A stretch of DNA of 47,259 bases from a virus, in the IMG/VR virus record IMGVR_UViG_3300046535_001354, positions 1 to 47,259 of that record; one strand, given 5' to 3'. This document shows, piece after piece, positions 38,634 through 46,753 of the stretch. Position 1 is the first letter of the stretch, and the number at the start of each line of letters is the position of its first letter. The notes below the pieces were generated by a model. The model ran no database searches, had not been told where the DNA came from, and saw only the letters and a program-made list of their open reading frames with translations. Position numbers and translations under genes: made by a program.

Positions 38634-40402
38634 CGTCCGCTCGAAATCTGGTAGCGCTCGAGTACCGTGGAGAGCGCCGAGACGCTGATCGCCTGCGCGT
38701 CGGTCACGCCCTCGGGCGCGGTGATCGAAATGTGGATCGGCCCGATCGTGTTCGTGTCCCCACCCTGCGCGCCCGCGCCGCCGAGCGCCGCGCCACCTTG
38801 GAGCCCGCCGAGGGCGTTGCTTGAGATGGTACGCGCGGCGTGCGCGGGCGCGGTGCTCTGTTCCATGCCCATCCCGAGACCTTCGCCGACGTTCATGCCG
38901 ATGCGCATCGCTTCGACGCTCGGGCTGTGTGCGCCCACGCCCTCGCGCATCCCGGCGACCGTGGCCTGGCCGATTTGCACGCCGCTCTGCTGGGCCAGCG
39001 CGAGGGCCTTCGCGTTGGCGAAGTCGCCCGCCATCTGGCCCACGAGGTTCGACATCTGGGCGATCGGTCCCGCGAAGCCGAACAACGCCTGTTGCCCGAT
39101 CTGATCGCCCGAGGCTTTCGCCGTCGCAGGGTCGACACCCATCGCGCCGCCGACCGCCGTCGCGCCCTTGCCGGTCAAGGTACCCACCGCACCGCCGATC
39201 GCGCTCATGCCGTCGACGATCTTCCCGATCGCGGAGATGATGGGCTTCAACGCGACGTACGCCGACAGCGCGCCGACCTCCAATTCGAGGAAGAACACTT
39301 CGGCTTCCGTGATGCCGTGACCGATCAGGCGAATGATCGCATTCATCGCGCCGGTGATGCCAAGCTTCATCGACTGGCCGCTGGGCTCACCCTGATCGCC
39401 GAGCGCGATCAGGCCACGCAGCGCTTCGGTCAAGGGCGCGGTGTCGATGCCGTCGAAGAAATGCGCGATCGTCTCGCCCGCCTTCGTTTTGAGCGCGCCG
39501 AGCGAGTTGGACATCACGTCAAGCGGGCCCTTGCCCTTTTCGATCATGGTGTCGCGGAGCGCATCGCCGAACTTCTGCGCGTCGACGGTGCCCGCCTTCA
39601 GCCCGATTTCGAGCTTCTCGAGGGACATCCCCATCTTGGCGGCGACCTCACCCGAGAGGCCCGCACCGATGGTGCGCGTCAGTTCCTTGCTCGTGATCTT
39701 GAGCTTGCCGTGCGCTTCGATCGCGTTGGTCACCTTGCGGGTGATCTTCTCGTAGGCCTCCGCGCCACCTTCGCCGAGCACAGCTTGCGCACTCGCGGTC
39801 GCCAGGAGCTCCGATCGGATCTGCGTTAGATCCGTGATGCCCATCTTCTCGATCTGGCGCGTCCACTGCGCAAGTTGCTCGCGCGACTGGGGGAGCTTCA
39901 ACGAAAGCTCGTCCAGCATCGCGAGCGTCTTATCTCCGCTCCCGGGGCCTTGCTCGCCGAGCGCTTCGAATTGCGCGACGAGCAACTGATTCGTGTTGAC
40001 GACCTCGAGGCTCTTGACCACGAGGCTTTCCGTGACGTCGACCAAGGCCGAGATCGCAGCCTTCGCCGCGACCGCAGCGGCCACGACGGCACCGAGAGCG
40101 ATCGCGTATCCGCCCGCGGCCGACGCGCCCGACCCGAGCCCGGACGAAGCGCCCTCGAGGCTCTGCGAGAGGTTGAAGACCTTCTCTTTGCTCTGCTGGA
40201 CGAGAGCCGAGTACTTCTGATGCCCCGAGACGTCGCCGAGATCCTTCGCGAGCGAGAGCTGCGCCTGGTAGCCCGCGAGCTCGGTCTTGGCTTTGGAGAG
40301 GGTGGAGGAAAGGGCCTTGGCGGCGTAGTCGGCTTGCCTCGCCTTGGGGGAGAACGCGTCCTCCAGGGTGAGCGCGAAAGCAGCTGTCGCCGTGCTGGCC
40401 AT
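38630..40402 (-). CDS. tail tape measure protein
   Basis: 590 aa, almost entirely helical, Ala/Gly/Lys-rich, with a hydrophobic segment AAGGYAIALGAVVAAAVAAK and a C-terminal GVGAHSPSVEAMRIGMNVGE phrase that recurs in tape measure proteins. It follows the frameshifted chaperone genes, the standard order. At the usual 1.5 angstrom per residue, 590 residues would set a tail near 90 nm, suitable for a short to medium contractile tail. Confidence 0.9.
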   Translation of the reverse strand: MASTATAAFALTLEDAFSPKARQADYAAKALSSTLSKAKTELAGYQAQLSLAKDLGDVSGHQKYSALVQQSKEKVFNLSQSLEGASSGLGSGASAAGGYAIALGAVVAAAVAAKAAISALVDVTESLVVKSLEVVNTNQLLVAQFEALGEQGPGSGDKTLAMLDELSLKLPQSREQLAQWTRQIEKMGITDLTQIRSELLATASAQAVLGEGGAEAYEKITRKVTNAIEAHGKLKITSKELTRTIGAGLSGEVAAKMGMSLEKLEIGLKAGTVDAQKFGDALRDTMIEKGKGPLDVMSNSLGALKTKAGETIAHFFDGIDTAPLTEALRGLIALGDQGEPSGQSMKLGITGAMNAIIRLIGHGITEAEVFFLELEVGALSAYVALKPIISAIGKIVDGMSAIGGAVGTLTGKGATAVGGAMGVDPATAKASGDQIGQQALFGFAGPIAQMSNLVGQMAGDFANAKALALAQQSGVQIGQATVAGMREGVGAHSPSVEAMRIGMNVGEGLGMGMEQSTAPAHAARTISSNALGGLQGGAALGGAGAQGGDTNTIGPIHISITAPEGVTDAQAISVSALSTVLERYQISSGR

Positions 40403-40403
40403 T

Positions 40404-40927
40404 CTACTTGTTCCTTAGGTTCTCCCAAAACAACCTTTGACCGATCACCGTCTCCGCTAGCCACTCACCCGCCGCGCTGCCCTCCGATGTCATGGGCCTG
40501 TCGTGCACGATGCACCGCAACCACTCTTCTAGGCCCTCGCCGAAGGTTCGCGGGGCGGACCTTTGATCCTCACGCCTTTTCCCAGGTCTTGCTCGTGCTC
40601 CTCTTCCACAAGCCCCGCGAGCGCCGAGAGGCAGATCGTGAGCTTGGGATTCGACGTCGCAAGCGGGTAGCGCTCGAGAAAGAGCGTCGTGAAGGTCGTC
40701 CGCGCCGCGATGCGATCTTCCTCGGCATCGAAGGCGATGATCGTCACCTGGGCCAGTTGGTCGAGCGCGTCCATCTTCTCGACCGCGGATTCCATCTTGC
40801 GACGGTACTCGCGCGCCTGGTCGCGCGTCGGGCGGCAAAAAACGAGCTCGTGCCCGTTGTACTCGACCGACCCGATCTTGCCGTTGTACCGCGTCCGCAA
40901 CGCTTCAAGCTGTTCATCCGTGCGCAT
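40404..40927 (-). CDS. tail assembly chaperone, -1 frameshift product (G-T type fusion)
   Basis: Reading from ATG 40927 to the slippery site at 40577-40583 and then in the -1 frame to TAG at 40404 gives about 174 aa. The added 57 residues (RREDQRSAPRTFGEGLEEWL...) have sensible protein composition, end just 1 nt before the tape measure ATG, and lack their own start. This is the arrangement of lambda G/GT and nearly all tailed phages. Frameshifting is inferred from sequence. Confidence 0.75.
40529..40927 (-). CDS. tail assembly chaperone (G type)
   Basis: 132 aa, small helical protein (MRTDEQLEALRTRYNGKIGS, TRDQAREYRRKMESAVEKMD, HEQDLGKGVRIKG). It lies between tube and tape measure genes and stops 127 nt before the latter, with a second frame open across the gap. 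In related phages this protein and its frameshifted longer form coat the tape measure during tail assembly. Confidence 0.8.
   Translation of the reverse strand: MRTDEQLEALRTRYNGKIGSVEYNGHELVFCRPTRDQAREYRRKMESAVEKMDALDQLAQVTIIAFDAEEDRIAARTTFTTLFLERYPLATSNPKLTICLSALAGLVEEEHEQDLGKGVRIKGPPREPSARA
40577..40583 (-). promoter_or_regulatory. slippery heptamer G GGA AAA for -1 ribosomal frameshift
   Basis: On the coding strand the zero-frame reads CTG GGA AAA GGC, so GGGAAAA fits X XXY YYZ. Both tRNAs can re-pair after a -1 slip (GGG AAA), and the next codons AGG CGT GAG lead to the open extension. Lambda uses GGGAAAG at the same place in its tail genes. Confidence 0.8.
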
Positions 40928-41032
40928 CGTGCCCTCTCCCGGGTTCGAGAAAGGGCCGATTCCATCACGGCGGCGCGCGCGGTCGGCCCGGGCCGGGAGG
41001 GTCTCTCCGCTAGCCCTGACCGGATGGTAGCG

Positions 41033-41524
41033 CTACTGCGGCGGCGCGACCAGGGGATCCTCGAGGTCGTCGATGCCGTTGAACAAAATCTTCGTGGGAT
41101 TGAAGTCGATCTCGCGCGTGAGCGCCGCGGTCCCGGCCTGGTCGTCGGCCGTCGTCGAATCGAAGGTGCAGTTCCGCACCTCGTCCGTGTACGTGGTCAA
41201 GTTCTTCCCCACGTACGAGATGAAGATCGTGAAGGGTTGATCGCCGTAGCCCGGTCCAAGCTCTTGCTTGACCGTGAGCAAGAGGTTCGACCACCAGTCA
41301 TAGTAGACGACCGCGGAGCATTCGTACTTGTTCTCCCCCAGCGTCTTGCCGATCGGGTCGGGGGAGTTCGAGTAGGGCAGCTCGCGCTCACGCTTGCGAG
41401 AGCGCTTGATCGACTTGAAGCCCCCGGTGAACTCGAGGCCGGCGATCTGTAGCCGCACGTGACCGAACGAACGGATCACGCCGTTGGTCAGCGGAACCTG
41501 AATGGGAGTGATCTGGGCGGCCAT
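41033..41524 (-). CDS. tail tube protein
   Basis: 163 aa beta-rich protein (VIRSFGHVRLQIAGLEFTGG, YECSAVVYYDWWSNLLL, RNCTFDSTTADDQAGTAALT, REIDFNPTKILFNG) between sheath and chaperones, as in Mu (gpM). The late EIDFNPTKI strand is typical of Mu-type tubes. It should form the hexameric inner tube of the contractile tail. Stop is followed by a 105-bp gap with a GC palindrome (40984-40995), one of the few gaps in the late block. Confidence 0.85.
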   Translation of the reverse strand: MAAQITPIQVPLTNGVIRSFGHVRLQIAGLEFTGGFKSIKRSRKRERELPYSNSPDPIGKTLGENKYECSAVVYYDWWSNLLLTVKQELGPGYGDQPFTIFISYVGKNLTTYTDEVRNCTFDSTTADDQAGTAALTREIDFNPTKILFNGIDDLEDPLVAPPQ

Positions 41525-41527
41525 GTG

Positions 41528-43066
41528 CTAGCTCCCGTTCGAGAGGTTGATCGTTTCGCTGACGCCGTTCACGTACCCACGAGGGAAGACGGTGATCACG
41601 ACCGGGACGACCCCGGTCGCGACGACGTTCTGGGTCGGGCTGACGGTGGCCGTCACGGCCGAGACGAGGGGGGTTTGCACCATGCCCTGTACGAGGGCGC
41701 CCTGGATCGCGCCCTGGAAGGTGTTGAGCGCCACCGGATCCAAGGTTCCGTTCTTCTGCGTCTGGAGGTCGTCCGAGACTTCCTCGACGCCGGTCGCGTA
41801 TCCGATGTCGCACGCCACGTCGAGGACGTTGCCGATCGCGAGCTCGATGAACTGCGACCCCGGTGCGGACAAGAGCGGCTCTTGGCACTGGAAGAAACCG
41901 GCGCCCTTCTTGGGCCACGTGAGCGCCGCACCGATGCGCGCGGCGTTCAAGCCCTGCACCACGCGCTCGTCATGGTAGATGAACCCGTCAGCCGCGTCGG
42001 CGTTGGGGTTGACCACGATGTTGGAGTAGGGGCCGTCTTTCACGCGCCCCGCACGCCGCTGGAGCGGGATCTGCGTCCGGCGTACCGCATGCGCCCACGC
42101 GAGCGGACGGCGGTACGCGGGGAGGCCTCCAGCTTGGTTCGCGAAGGCCGAGGGCATGTTGTAGTAACCCCCGTCCGCGCTCACCCGCGGTTGCGCCGTG
42201 TCGCCCGAAACGAACGTCGCGAGGCGCGTAATCCACGCTGCCTCGGTCTCGCCCGAGCCACCCCACGCGACGGGGTTGAGGGCATCGTCCAGCTCCACGA
42301 TCGCGCGCTGGTAGACGAAGCCGTTGGTACCCGTCTGAAGTGACGTCTGAATGTCCGCGATGTCACTCGTACCCGAGCAGGCGCCGACGATGTGCACCGA
42401 ACCAACGCCCTGGATCGCGAACTGCGATGCGAAGTAGGCAGCGAGCGCGGCCTGCACGCCCGAGTCGTCCCACGTGGGGGCGGACGTGGAGAAGGTCCAG
42501 TAGTCGCCGGCGAACATCGTCCCGCCGCCGAAGTTGAGCGACATCCCCGTCCCGCCGACCGCGGGCGTCGCGAGCGAGCCCTGGCCGAGGTAGAGCGTGG
42601 TCGCCGTGCCGAGCGAGATCGGCGAGCCGAAATTTCGACCCGCATCGAGGCTCACCTGGATCACGATCCCAGGCGTCGCGATGGTACCGCCCGTGAGGCA
42701 CCGGACCTTGACGAAATAGCGATCCCACGCACCATTGGTCGAATCGAGGGTGACCGTGACCGTCGAGCTCGACCCGCCCGGCACCGTGGCGACCACGCCC
42801 GTTGCCATGCCCTTGGTCACGATGGGGCACGAGACCGCAACACACACGTTGCCGGACTGGCAAACGAGCCCGCCGGCTTCGACCAACGGCCCGCCGATGA
42901 ACTGGCCTTGCAACGTCTGGGGGTTGGTCGTGGCGAACGGCTGATTCGGCGTGCCGCCGACCGCGACGCCCACTTTGAGCTGTACGTTGGCCTGCGGGAC
43001 CGAGAGCGCCGCAGAGGCGCCATTGTCCACGACATCGATAGTGACGAACGGGATCGGAAGAGGCAT
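41528..43066 (-). CDS. tail sheath protein (DUF2586-like)
   Basis: 512 aa. Starts MPLPIPFVTIDVVDNGASAA, contains a 100-residue insertion of beta structure (TLDSTNGAWDRYFVKVRC, VSLDAGRNFGSPISLGTATT), and a C-terminal part typical of sheaths: YRRPLAWAHAVRRTQIPLQR, VVQGLNAARIGAALTWPKKG, GFFQCQEPLLSAPGSQFIEL, DIGYATGVEEVSDDLQ. The DUF2586 sheath family of myoviruses is the best match. This is the decisive evidence for a contractile tail. Confidence 0.88.
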   Translation of the reverse strand: MPLPIPFVTIDVVDNGASAALSVPQANVQLKVGVAVGGTPNQPFATTNPQTLQGQFIGGPLVEAGGLVCQSGNVCVAVSCPIVTKGMATGVVATVPGGSSSTVTVTLDSTNGAWDRYFVKVRCLTGGTIATPGIVIQVSLDAGRNFGSPISLGTATTLYLGQGSLATPAVGGTGMSLNFGGGTMFAGDYWTFSTSAPTWDDSGVQAALAAYFASQFAIQGVGSVHIVGACSGTSDIADIQTSLQTGTNGFVYQRAIVELDDALNPVAWGGSGETEAAWITRLATFVSGDTAQPRVSADGGYYNMPSAFANQAGGLPAYRRPLAWAHAVRRTQIPLQRRAGRVKDGPYSNIVVNPNADAADGFIYHDERVVQGLNAARIGAALTWPKKGAGFFQCQEPLLSAPGSQFIELAIGNVLDVACDIGYATGVEEVSDDLQTQKNGTLDPVALNTFQGAIQGALVQGMVQTPLVSAVTATVSPTQNVVATGVVPVVITVFPRGYVNGVSETINLSNGS

Positions 43067-43069
43067 GGT

Positions 43070-43987
43070 TCAGCTCCCGGGGATATCGATCGTGGTGAGG
43101 TCGTCGGGGACCAAGGGGTGTGCGGGCTGGACGATGATCTCCCCGCTGGTACCGATCGGCACGAACGTGATCGGCTTCTTCCGCACGGGCATCTGGACTT
43201 CCAGGATGCCACGCCACTGCTGGCCGCGCTGAGTCATAGCACCTTGACTCTCGAGCTGCGACGGCCACGACTCTTGAAGGATCTTCGCACGCGGGAGCCC
43301 GCCCACGGCGTCGAACAACTCCGCGTACAGGGCGTGGACGATCGCTTGCGTCGCGTCGAAGTCGGCGAAGTCCGGATCGACGCCGGACGCGCCGTAATTC
43401 GGCGCTGAGCCGTTCACGAAAACTTCGAACGTCAGGAGCTCGGTCGCGAGCTGCGGTTCGCTCGTCTCGGCCTGCTGTTCCGCGCTCCCGCGCGCGGTCG
43501 GGGTACGGGGGTTGGGCGTGATGCTCGGATCCGCGCCGCCGTAGGTCTCGAACGACCACGCCTTGCCGGTCGTGGGAATAAAAACAATGCGCGGCGTCGC
43601 GACCATCGTCGCAAGCATCTTGTTCCGCCGACCCAAGAGGATCTGGCCGTCGGGGAAGGCCCATTGCACCTGGCCTCCGCCCGTGTAGGCGTTCACGCCG
43701 ACGGACGGGACGGGGTTGCCCTGCGCGTCGAAGGTTGACAGCGCGAACGTGTCGGCGTCGAGCGGCGTCAGGACCCAGAGGTCATTCGCCTCGGTCGTGC
43801 CCGCCACGTCCGTGATCACGCCGTGGATCCGGCTCGCGAGAGGGATACCATGCGCCAAGCACTCGACCACGATCGGGGTCGTCGCCGTCACGTTCGTGAT
43901 CGGGAGCGTCTTGTAAACGACGTTCCAGTCCTGCACGAGCGTGAGCGTGAGGTTGAGGCTCAGGATCGAGACGAAGGCGCCGATCAT
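43070..43987 (-). CDS. tail completion/terminator-type protein with inserted beta domain
   Basis: 305 aa. It lies between the gpG-like gene and the sheath, the slot of neck or tail-terminator proteins. Residues 28-110 are an inserted small beta domain (AHGIPLASRIHGVITDVAGT and YTGGGQVQWAF) related to those in the baseplate proteins. The rest (LLTFEVFVNGSAPNYGASGV, FDATQAIVHALYAELFDAVG) is the likely functional domain. The exact family is not recognised. Confidence 0.68.
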   Translation of the reverse strand: MIGAFVSILSLNLTLTLVQDWNVVYKTLPITNVTATTPIVVECLAHGIPLASRIHGVITDVAGTTEANDLWVLTPLDADTFALSTFDAQGNPVPSVGVNAYTGGGQVQWAFPDGQILLGRRNKMLATMVATPRIVFIPTTGKAWSFETYGGADPSITPNPRTPTARGSAEQQAETSEPQLATELLTFEVFVNGSAPNYGASGVDPDFADFDATQAIVHALYAELFDAVGGLPRAKILQESWPSQLESQGAMTQRGQQWRGILEVQMPVRKKPITFVPIGTSGEIIVQPAHPLVPDDLTTIDIPGS

Positions 43988-44430
43988 CGCCGCTCGACCC
44001 CCTTGCGGAACTCGGCCTCGGCCGTGCGCTCGAGGATCTCGATCCAGGCGTCAGGGAGCTCGCCGCGCGCAGGCAGGATGGGCCGCGCCGGCCCGGAGCC
44101 CTGGCGCCCTTCCCACCCCGTCTGGTGAGGCCCTGCGGGATGGTCGATGGTCACGCCGATACCCGCGCCCGCGAGGGGCTTCACGCGCAAGCTGTCGCGC
44201 ATGGCGCCCGTATCGGTCAGCGGCGGGGCCGAGCGCCCTCGAGCGACCGTCGCGGGCGCGAGGGGTTTCCAAGGCTCCTCGTACGGGTCGTGGCCTTGGT
44301 CGAACTCGTCTTGAATCTCCGCTTCGATGGCCTCGGATGCGGCGCGCGCGGTGCGCGAGGGCACCTCGGCCAGCTCGGCAAGGCGTTCGCCGAGCCGTGT
44401 GAGCTGTCCGATGTCGCCCTCGAGTCCCAT
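43984..44430 (-). CDS. Mu gpG-like virion morphogenesis / tail completion protein
   Basis: 148 aa from ATG 44430; GTG 44433, overlapping the upstream stop as GTGA, is a close alternative. The helical N-terminus (LGERLAELAEVPSRTARAAS, EAIEAEIQDEFDQGHDPYEE), PWKPLAPATVARG and the LTDTGAMRDSLRVKPL phrase are diagnostic of the Mu gpG/P2 gpS family, which joins head and tail. ATGA overlap with the terminator-like gene. Confidence 0.88.
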   Translation of the reverse strand: MGLEGDIGQLTRLGERLAELAEVPSRTARAASEAIEAEIQDEFDQGHDPYEEPWKPLAPATVARGRSAPPLTDTGAMRDSLRVKPLAGAGIGVTIDHPAGPHQTGWEGRQGSGPARPILPARGELPDAWIEILERTAEAEFRKGVERR

Positions 44431-44705
44431 CACGATCCCTGTTTCACGATCGGCGAAACGAGGCCGAGGACCGTCGCGCCCGAGCTCGCACCAACGCGCT
44501 TGATGGGCCAACAGATGTACGTACCCGCGATCGCCGCGATCGTGATCGGATTGATCGAGTTCAAGCCGTTCTGATTGTATAGGATCAGAGTGCCCGAAGC
44601 GGAGACGTACAAGCCGGTGAAGGGACCCGCGGGATCATCCACGGTGTCAGACTTCGAGACAGGGACCGCGTAGTCGTAGGTTGAGGCTTGGATCGTGCTG
44701 GACAT
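44430..44705 (-). CDS. head spike base protein (RCAP_rcc01079-like)
   Basis: 91 aa. The sequence DPAGPFTGLYVSASGTLILY followed by INPITIAAIAGTYICWPIKR, VGASSGATVLGLV matches the pattern of the gene-transfer-agent and phage head spike base: A/GLYVG-sG-l, n-v--G--lPi---V-AtGtTA. In GTAs it sits on capsid vertices or hexamers to carry spikes. Assignment is from remembered family pattern; 91 aa fits. Confidence 0.7.
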   Translation of the reverse strand: MSSTIQASTYDYAVPVSKSDTVDDPAGPFTGLYVSASGTLILYNQNGLNSINPITIAAIAGTYICWPIKRVGASSGATVLGLVSPIVKQGS

Positions 44706-45190
44706 CAGAAGCCCCCGATCACGCTGCGCCCGCGGCGGATCATCTGCCACCCGCGCCGAGGCTCGGACGAGACCTGCGGCGCGTCGTGGATCGCATCCGC
44801 GCCGACGGGGACCGTGGGCGTCACGTCCGGGTGCACGGCTTGCCGCTGGATCGACGGGAACCACCCGCTGCCGGGGCGGTCGGGCCAACCGACCGCGCGA
44901 TAGTAGTTGGTCGTGATGTTCTGGTCCGGGTTGCCGCCCGTGGCACCCCACCCGATCGGGCCGGACATGAGGAGGTACAGAGCAATGTAGGCCGAGTAGC
45001 GACGGAGATCGCTCCCCCAGTCGAGCAAGGGGAGCGTGTACCGCCCGCGGATGTAGCTGTCCGCCTCGTCCGTCGCGTCGGCGCACGCCTGGATTTGCTG
45101 CGCCACCGTCGCGAGATTGAGTACCTGCGTGGGCAGATACTGAGAGAGGTCGGTGTATTCGACGTAGGGGGCGCCGTTGGGGCCGGCCAT
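44705..45190 (-). CDS. head-tail connector, DUF1320 (Mu gp36-like)
   Basis: 161 aa from ATG 45190. YVEYTDLSQYLPTQVLNLAT, then QIQACADATDEADSYIRGRY and LPLLDWGSDLRRYSAYIALY fit DUF1320, the adaptor that binds the portal after packaging. The C-terminus is Arg/Pro-rich. It follows the major capsid gene directly, as in Mu. TGATG overlap with the spike-base gene. Confidence 0.88.
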   Translation of the reverse strand: MAGPNGAPYVEYTDLSQYLPTQVLNLATVAQQIQACADATDEADSYIRGRYTLPLLDWGSDLRRYSAYIALYLLMSGPIGWGATGGNPDQNITTNYYRAVGWPDRPGSGWFPSIQRQAVHPDVTPTVPVGADAIHDAPQVSSEPRRGWQMIRRGRSVIGGF

Positions 45191-45198
45191 GTTCGACC

Positions 45199-46230
45199 TC
45201 AGGCCGCGGGGCCGCTCCTGGCGTAGAGCCAACCGAGATTCCACGCAGGCGTGATCCGGTCCCAGCCTCCCCACGTGAAGCGGTGTTGATCGAAGACGAT
45301 CGGATCGTTCTCGTTCAGACGCGGCACGATGCGCGGGGCCTCGCGCTGGATCCAGAAGAGGGGCTTGTTCGCGTGCGTGGTGTCGAGCAAATACCAGTTC
45401 TTCGTGTGGCGGAGGTACGGGTTGACGAGCGGGCGCACGCCCATCCGGCGGAGCATGTTGTCCGCCGCGCCGACCTGAGACGTGAGCGGCGAGAACGCGC
45501 CCCACGTCGGATTGGCCCAGTAGGCGGCTTTGAGGATGTAGTCCGCCTCGGTCTCGAGCGTCGAGGGGATCATCATCACGTCAGGCGTGACGCCCAAGAC
45601 CTCTCCGTCCTCGGCGGGGATCATCTTCATGTAGGCGAGGAGCGACGCGAAAGAGCCCTGCGAGAGGGCGCCGCCGATCGTCACGGAGTTCTTCGACACG
45701 CCGCCGATGAAATCGTTGCAGTAGGTGCCGTCCGAGAAGAGCGGCCCGAAGTCCTGCGACGGATTGTAGAGGTCGATCGGGTGCGCGGTGTCGAAGGCCG
45801 GAAGTCCATCCGGGCCCTTCTGCCGCAACGCGGTCCCCTGGACGCCGGCCGCTTCGAGCAAGTCACGGAGCTCATATTCCGGCTGGAGACGCCACTGGCG
45901 CACCATGTCCGGAAGCTCGCGCCAGAAGATGCTCGTCCCGTTGACGTCCGAGTCGTCCAGCTTGAACCGATCGATCGCGTAGGTGAGCTCGTAGGGGATC
46001 GGCTCGACCGAGTAGGTCTGCGGCGCGGGCTCGTGCACGACGCGCGAGCCGTACCAGGGACGCGCCTTCGGCATGCGCCCGGTCCAACCCATCGTGAAGA
46101 TCGAGCCGGCCATCGTGAGCGTGGTTGACCACTGCGGGTACGTCTCGCCGGCCATGATCTCGGAATAGATCTGGCCGATGCGCGTATCGACGGTGGTGAT
46201 CCAAGCGGCGTAGTTGGTGGGAGTGATCAT
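45199..46230 (-). CDS. major capsid protein (Mu gpT-like)
   Basis: 343 aa HK97-fold shell protein of the Mu gpT type. Landmarks: TPTNYAAWITTVDTRIGQIY, WTGRMPKARPWYGSRVVHEP, AIDRFKLDDSDVNGTSIFWR, TPDVMMIPSTLETEADYILK and the late RFTWGGWDRITPAWNLGWLY. The mid-section FDTAHPIDLYNPS and WFLLDTTHANK-type strands are typical. No separate N-terminal scaffold (delta) domain is visible, in keeping with a separate scaffold gene. It is the most highly made product expected here. Confidence 0.93.
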   Translation of the reverse strand: MITPTNYAAWITTVDTRIGQIYSEIMAGETYPQWSTTLTMAGSIFTMGWTGRMPKARPWYGSRVVHEPAPQTYSVEPIPYELTYAIDRFKLDDSDVNGTSIFWRELPDMVRQWRLQPEYELRDLLEAAGVQGTALRQKGPDGLPAFDTAHPIDLYNPSQDFGPLFSDGTYCNDFIGGVSKNSVTIGGALSQGSFASLLAYMKMIPAEDGEVLGVTPDVMMIPSTLETEADYILKAAYWANPTWGAFSPLTSQVGAADNMLRRMGVRPLVNPYLRHTKNWYLLDTTHANKPLFWIQREAPRIVPRLNENDPIVFDQHRFTWGGWDRITPAWNLGWLYARSGPAA

Positions 46231-46233
46231 GGT

Positions 46234-46752
46234 TCAGGGGCTCCCAAGGTCGGGGCGAACGGTGATGGGCCAGTAATTCGGCCCGGGGCTCGAACCGCCC
46301 GCGATGCCTGGATCTTGCGGCTCCTGAATGCCGAGCACGGGTCGCGCGGGCGAGCCGATGACGGCGCAGGCGATCGGGCCGTTCTCGTTCTCCCCGCCGT
46401 AGTAAACGGTCTTGCCGTTCGTCGCCGCGGAGAGAAGGTCCGAGCCGGTGCCGCTCTGGAAGAAAAACGCTCCGGTGAGAACCTCGGCCCAGACTTCGCC
46501 GTCCGTCGTCCCCGTCGGGAGACCGGGACCGGTGGAGAAGGCGCCGATCGCGTCGCCGACCATGCCGAAAACGAGATCGGCCGTGCCCGTCGTCGCGGCG
46601 TTCTTGAGAAAGCCGGCGGTGACCGCACCAGATCCGCTGATCAGGGCGACCGCGCCGGAGTAGAGCTGCTGATTTGCACCGATGCCGTCCGCACGGACCC
46701 GGTGCCCTTCCCCGTAGCGGATGAGTTTGCAGTCTCGCGTGAGGCCGGCCAT
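46234..46752 (-). CDS. head decoration/stabilising protein
   Basis: 172 aa from ATG 46752 (MAGLTRDCKLIRYGEGHRVR), 2 nt from the protease stop; an upstream start would overlap it. Beta-rich: ANQQLYSGAVALISGSGAVT, GTADLVFGMVGDAIGAF, EVWAEVLTGAFFFQSGTG, NGKTVYYGGENENGPIACAV. This is the layout of small Mu-like and DUF2190-like proteins between protease and capsid that trimerise on the shell. A Pro/Gly-rich tail ends it. Confidence 0.78.
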   Translation of the reverse strand: MAGLTRDCKLIRYGEGHRVRADGIGANQQLYSGAVALISGSGAVTAGFLKNAATTGTADLVFGMVGDAIGAFSTGPGLPTGTTDGEVWAEVLTGAFFFQSGTGSDLLSAATNGKTVYYGGENENGPIACAVIGSPARPVLGIQEPQDPGIAGGSSPGPNYWPITVRPDLGSP

Positions 46753-46753
46753 C

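Noticed and set aside
40404-40838. Independent 144-aa gene in the frame of the chaperone extension
   Set aside because: Its upstream half is shadow-like and has no plausible start; only the part after the slippery site has protein-like composition.
40928-41032. Terminator between tail tube and chaperone genes
   Set aside because: CGGCCCGGGCCG at 40984-40995 is a palindrome, but it cannot form a good loop and has no T-run.
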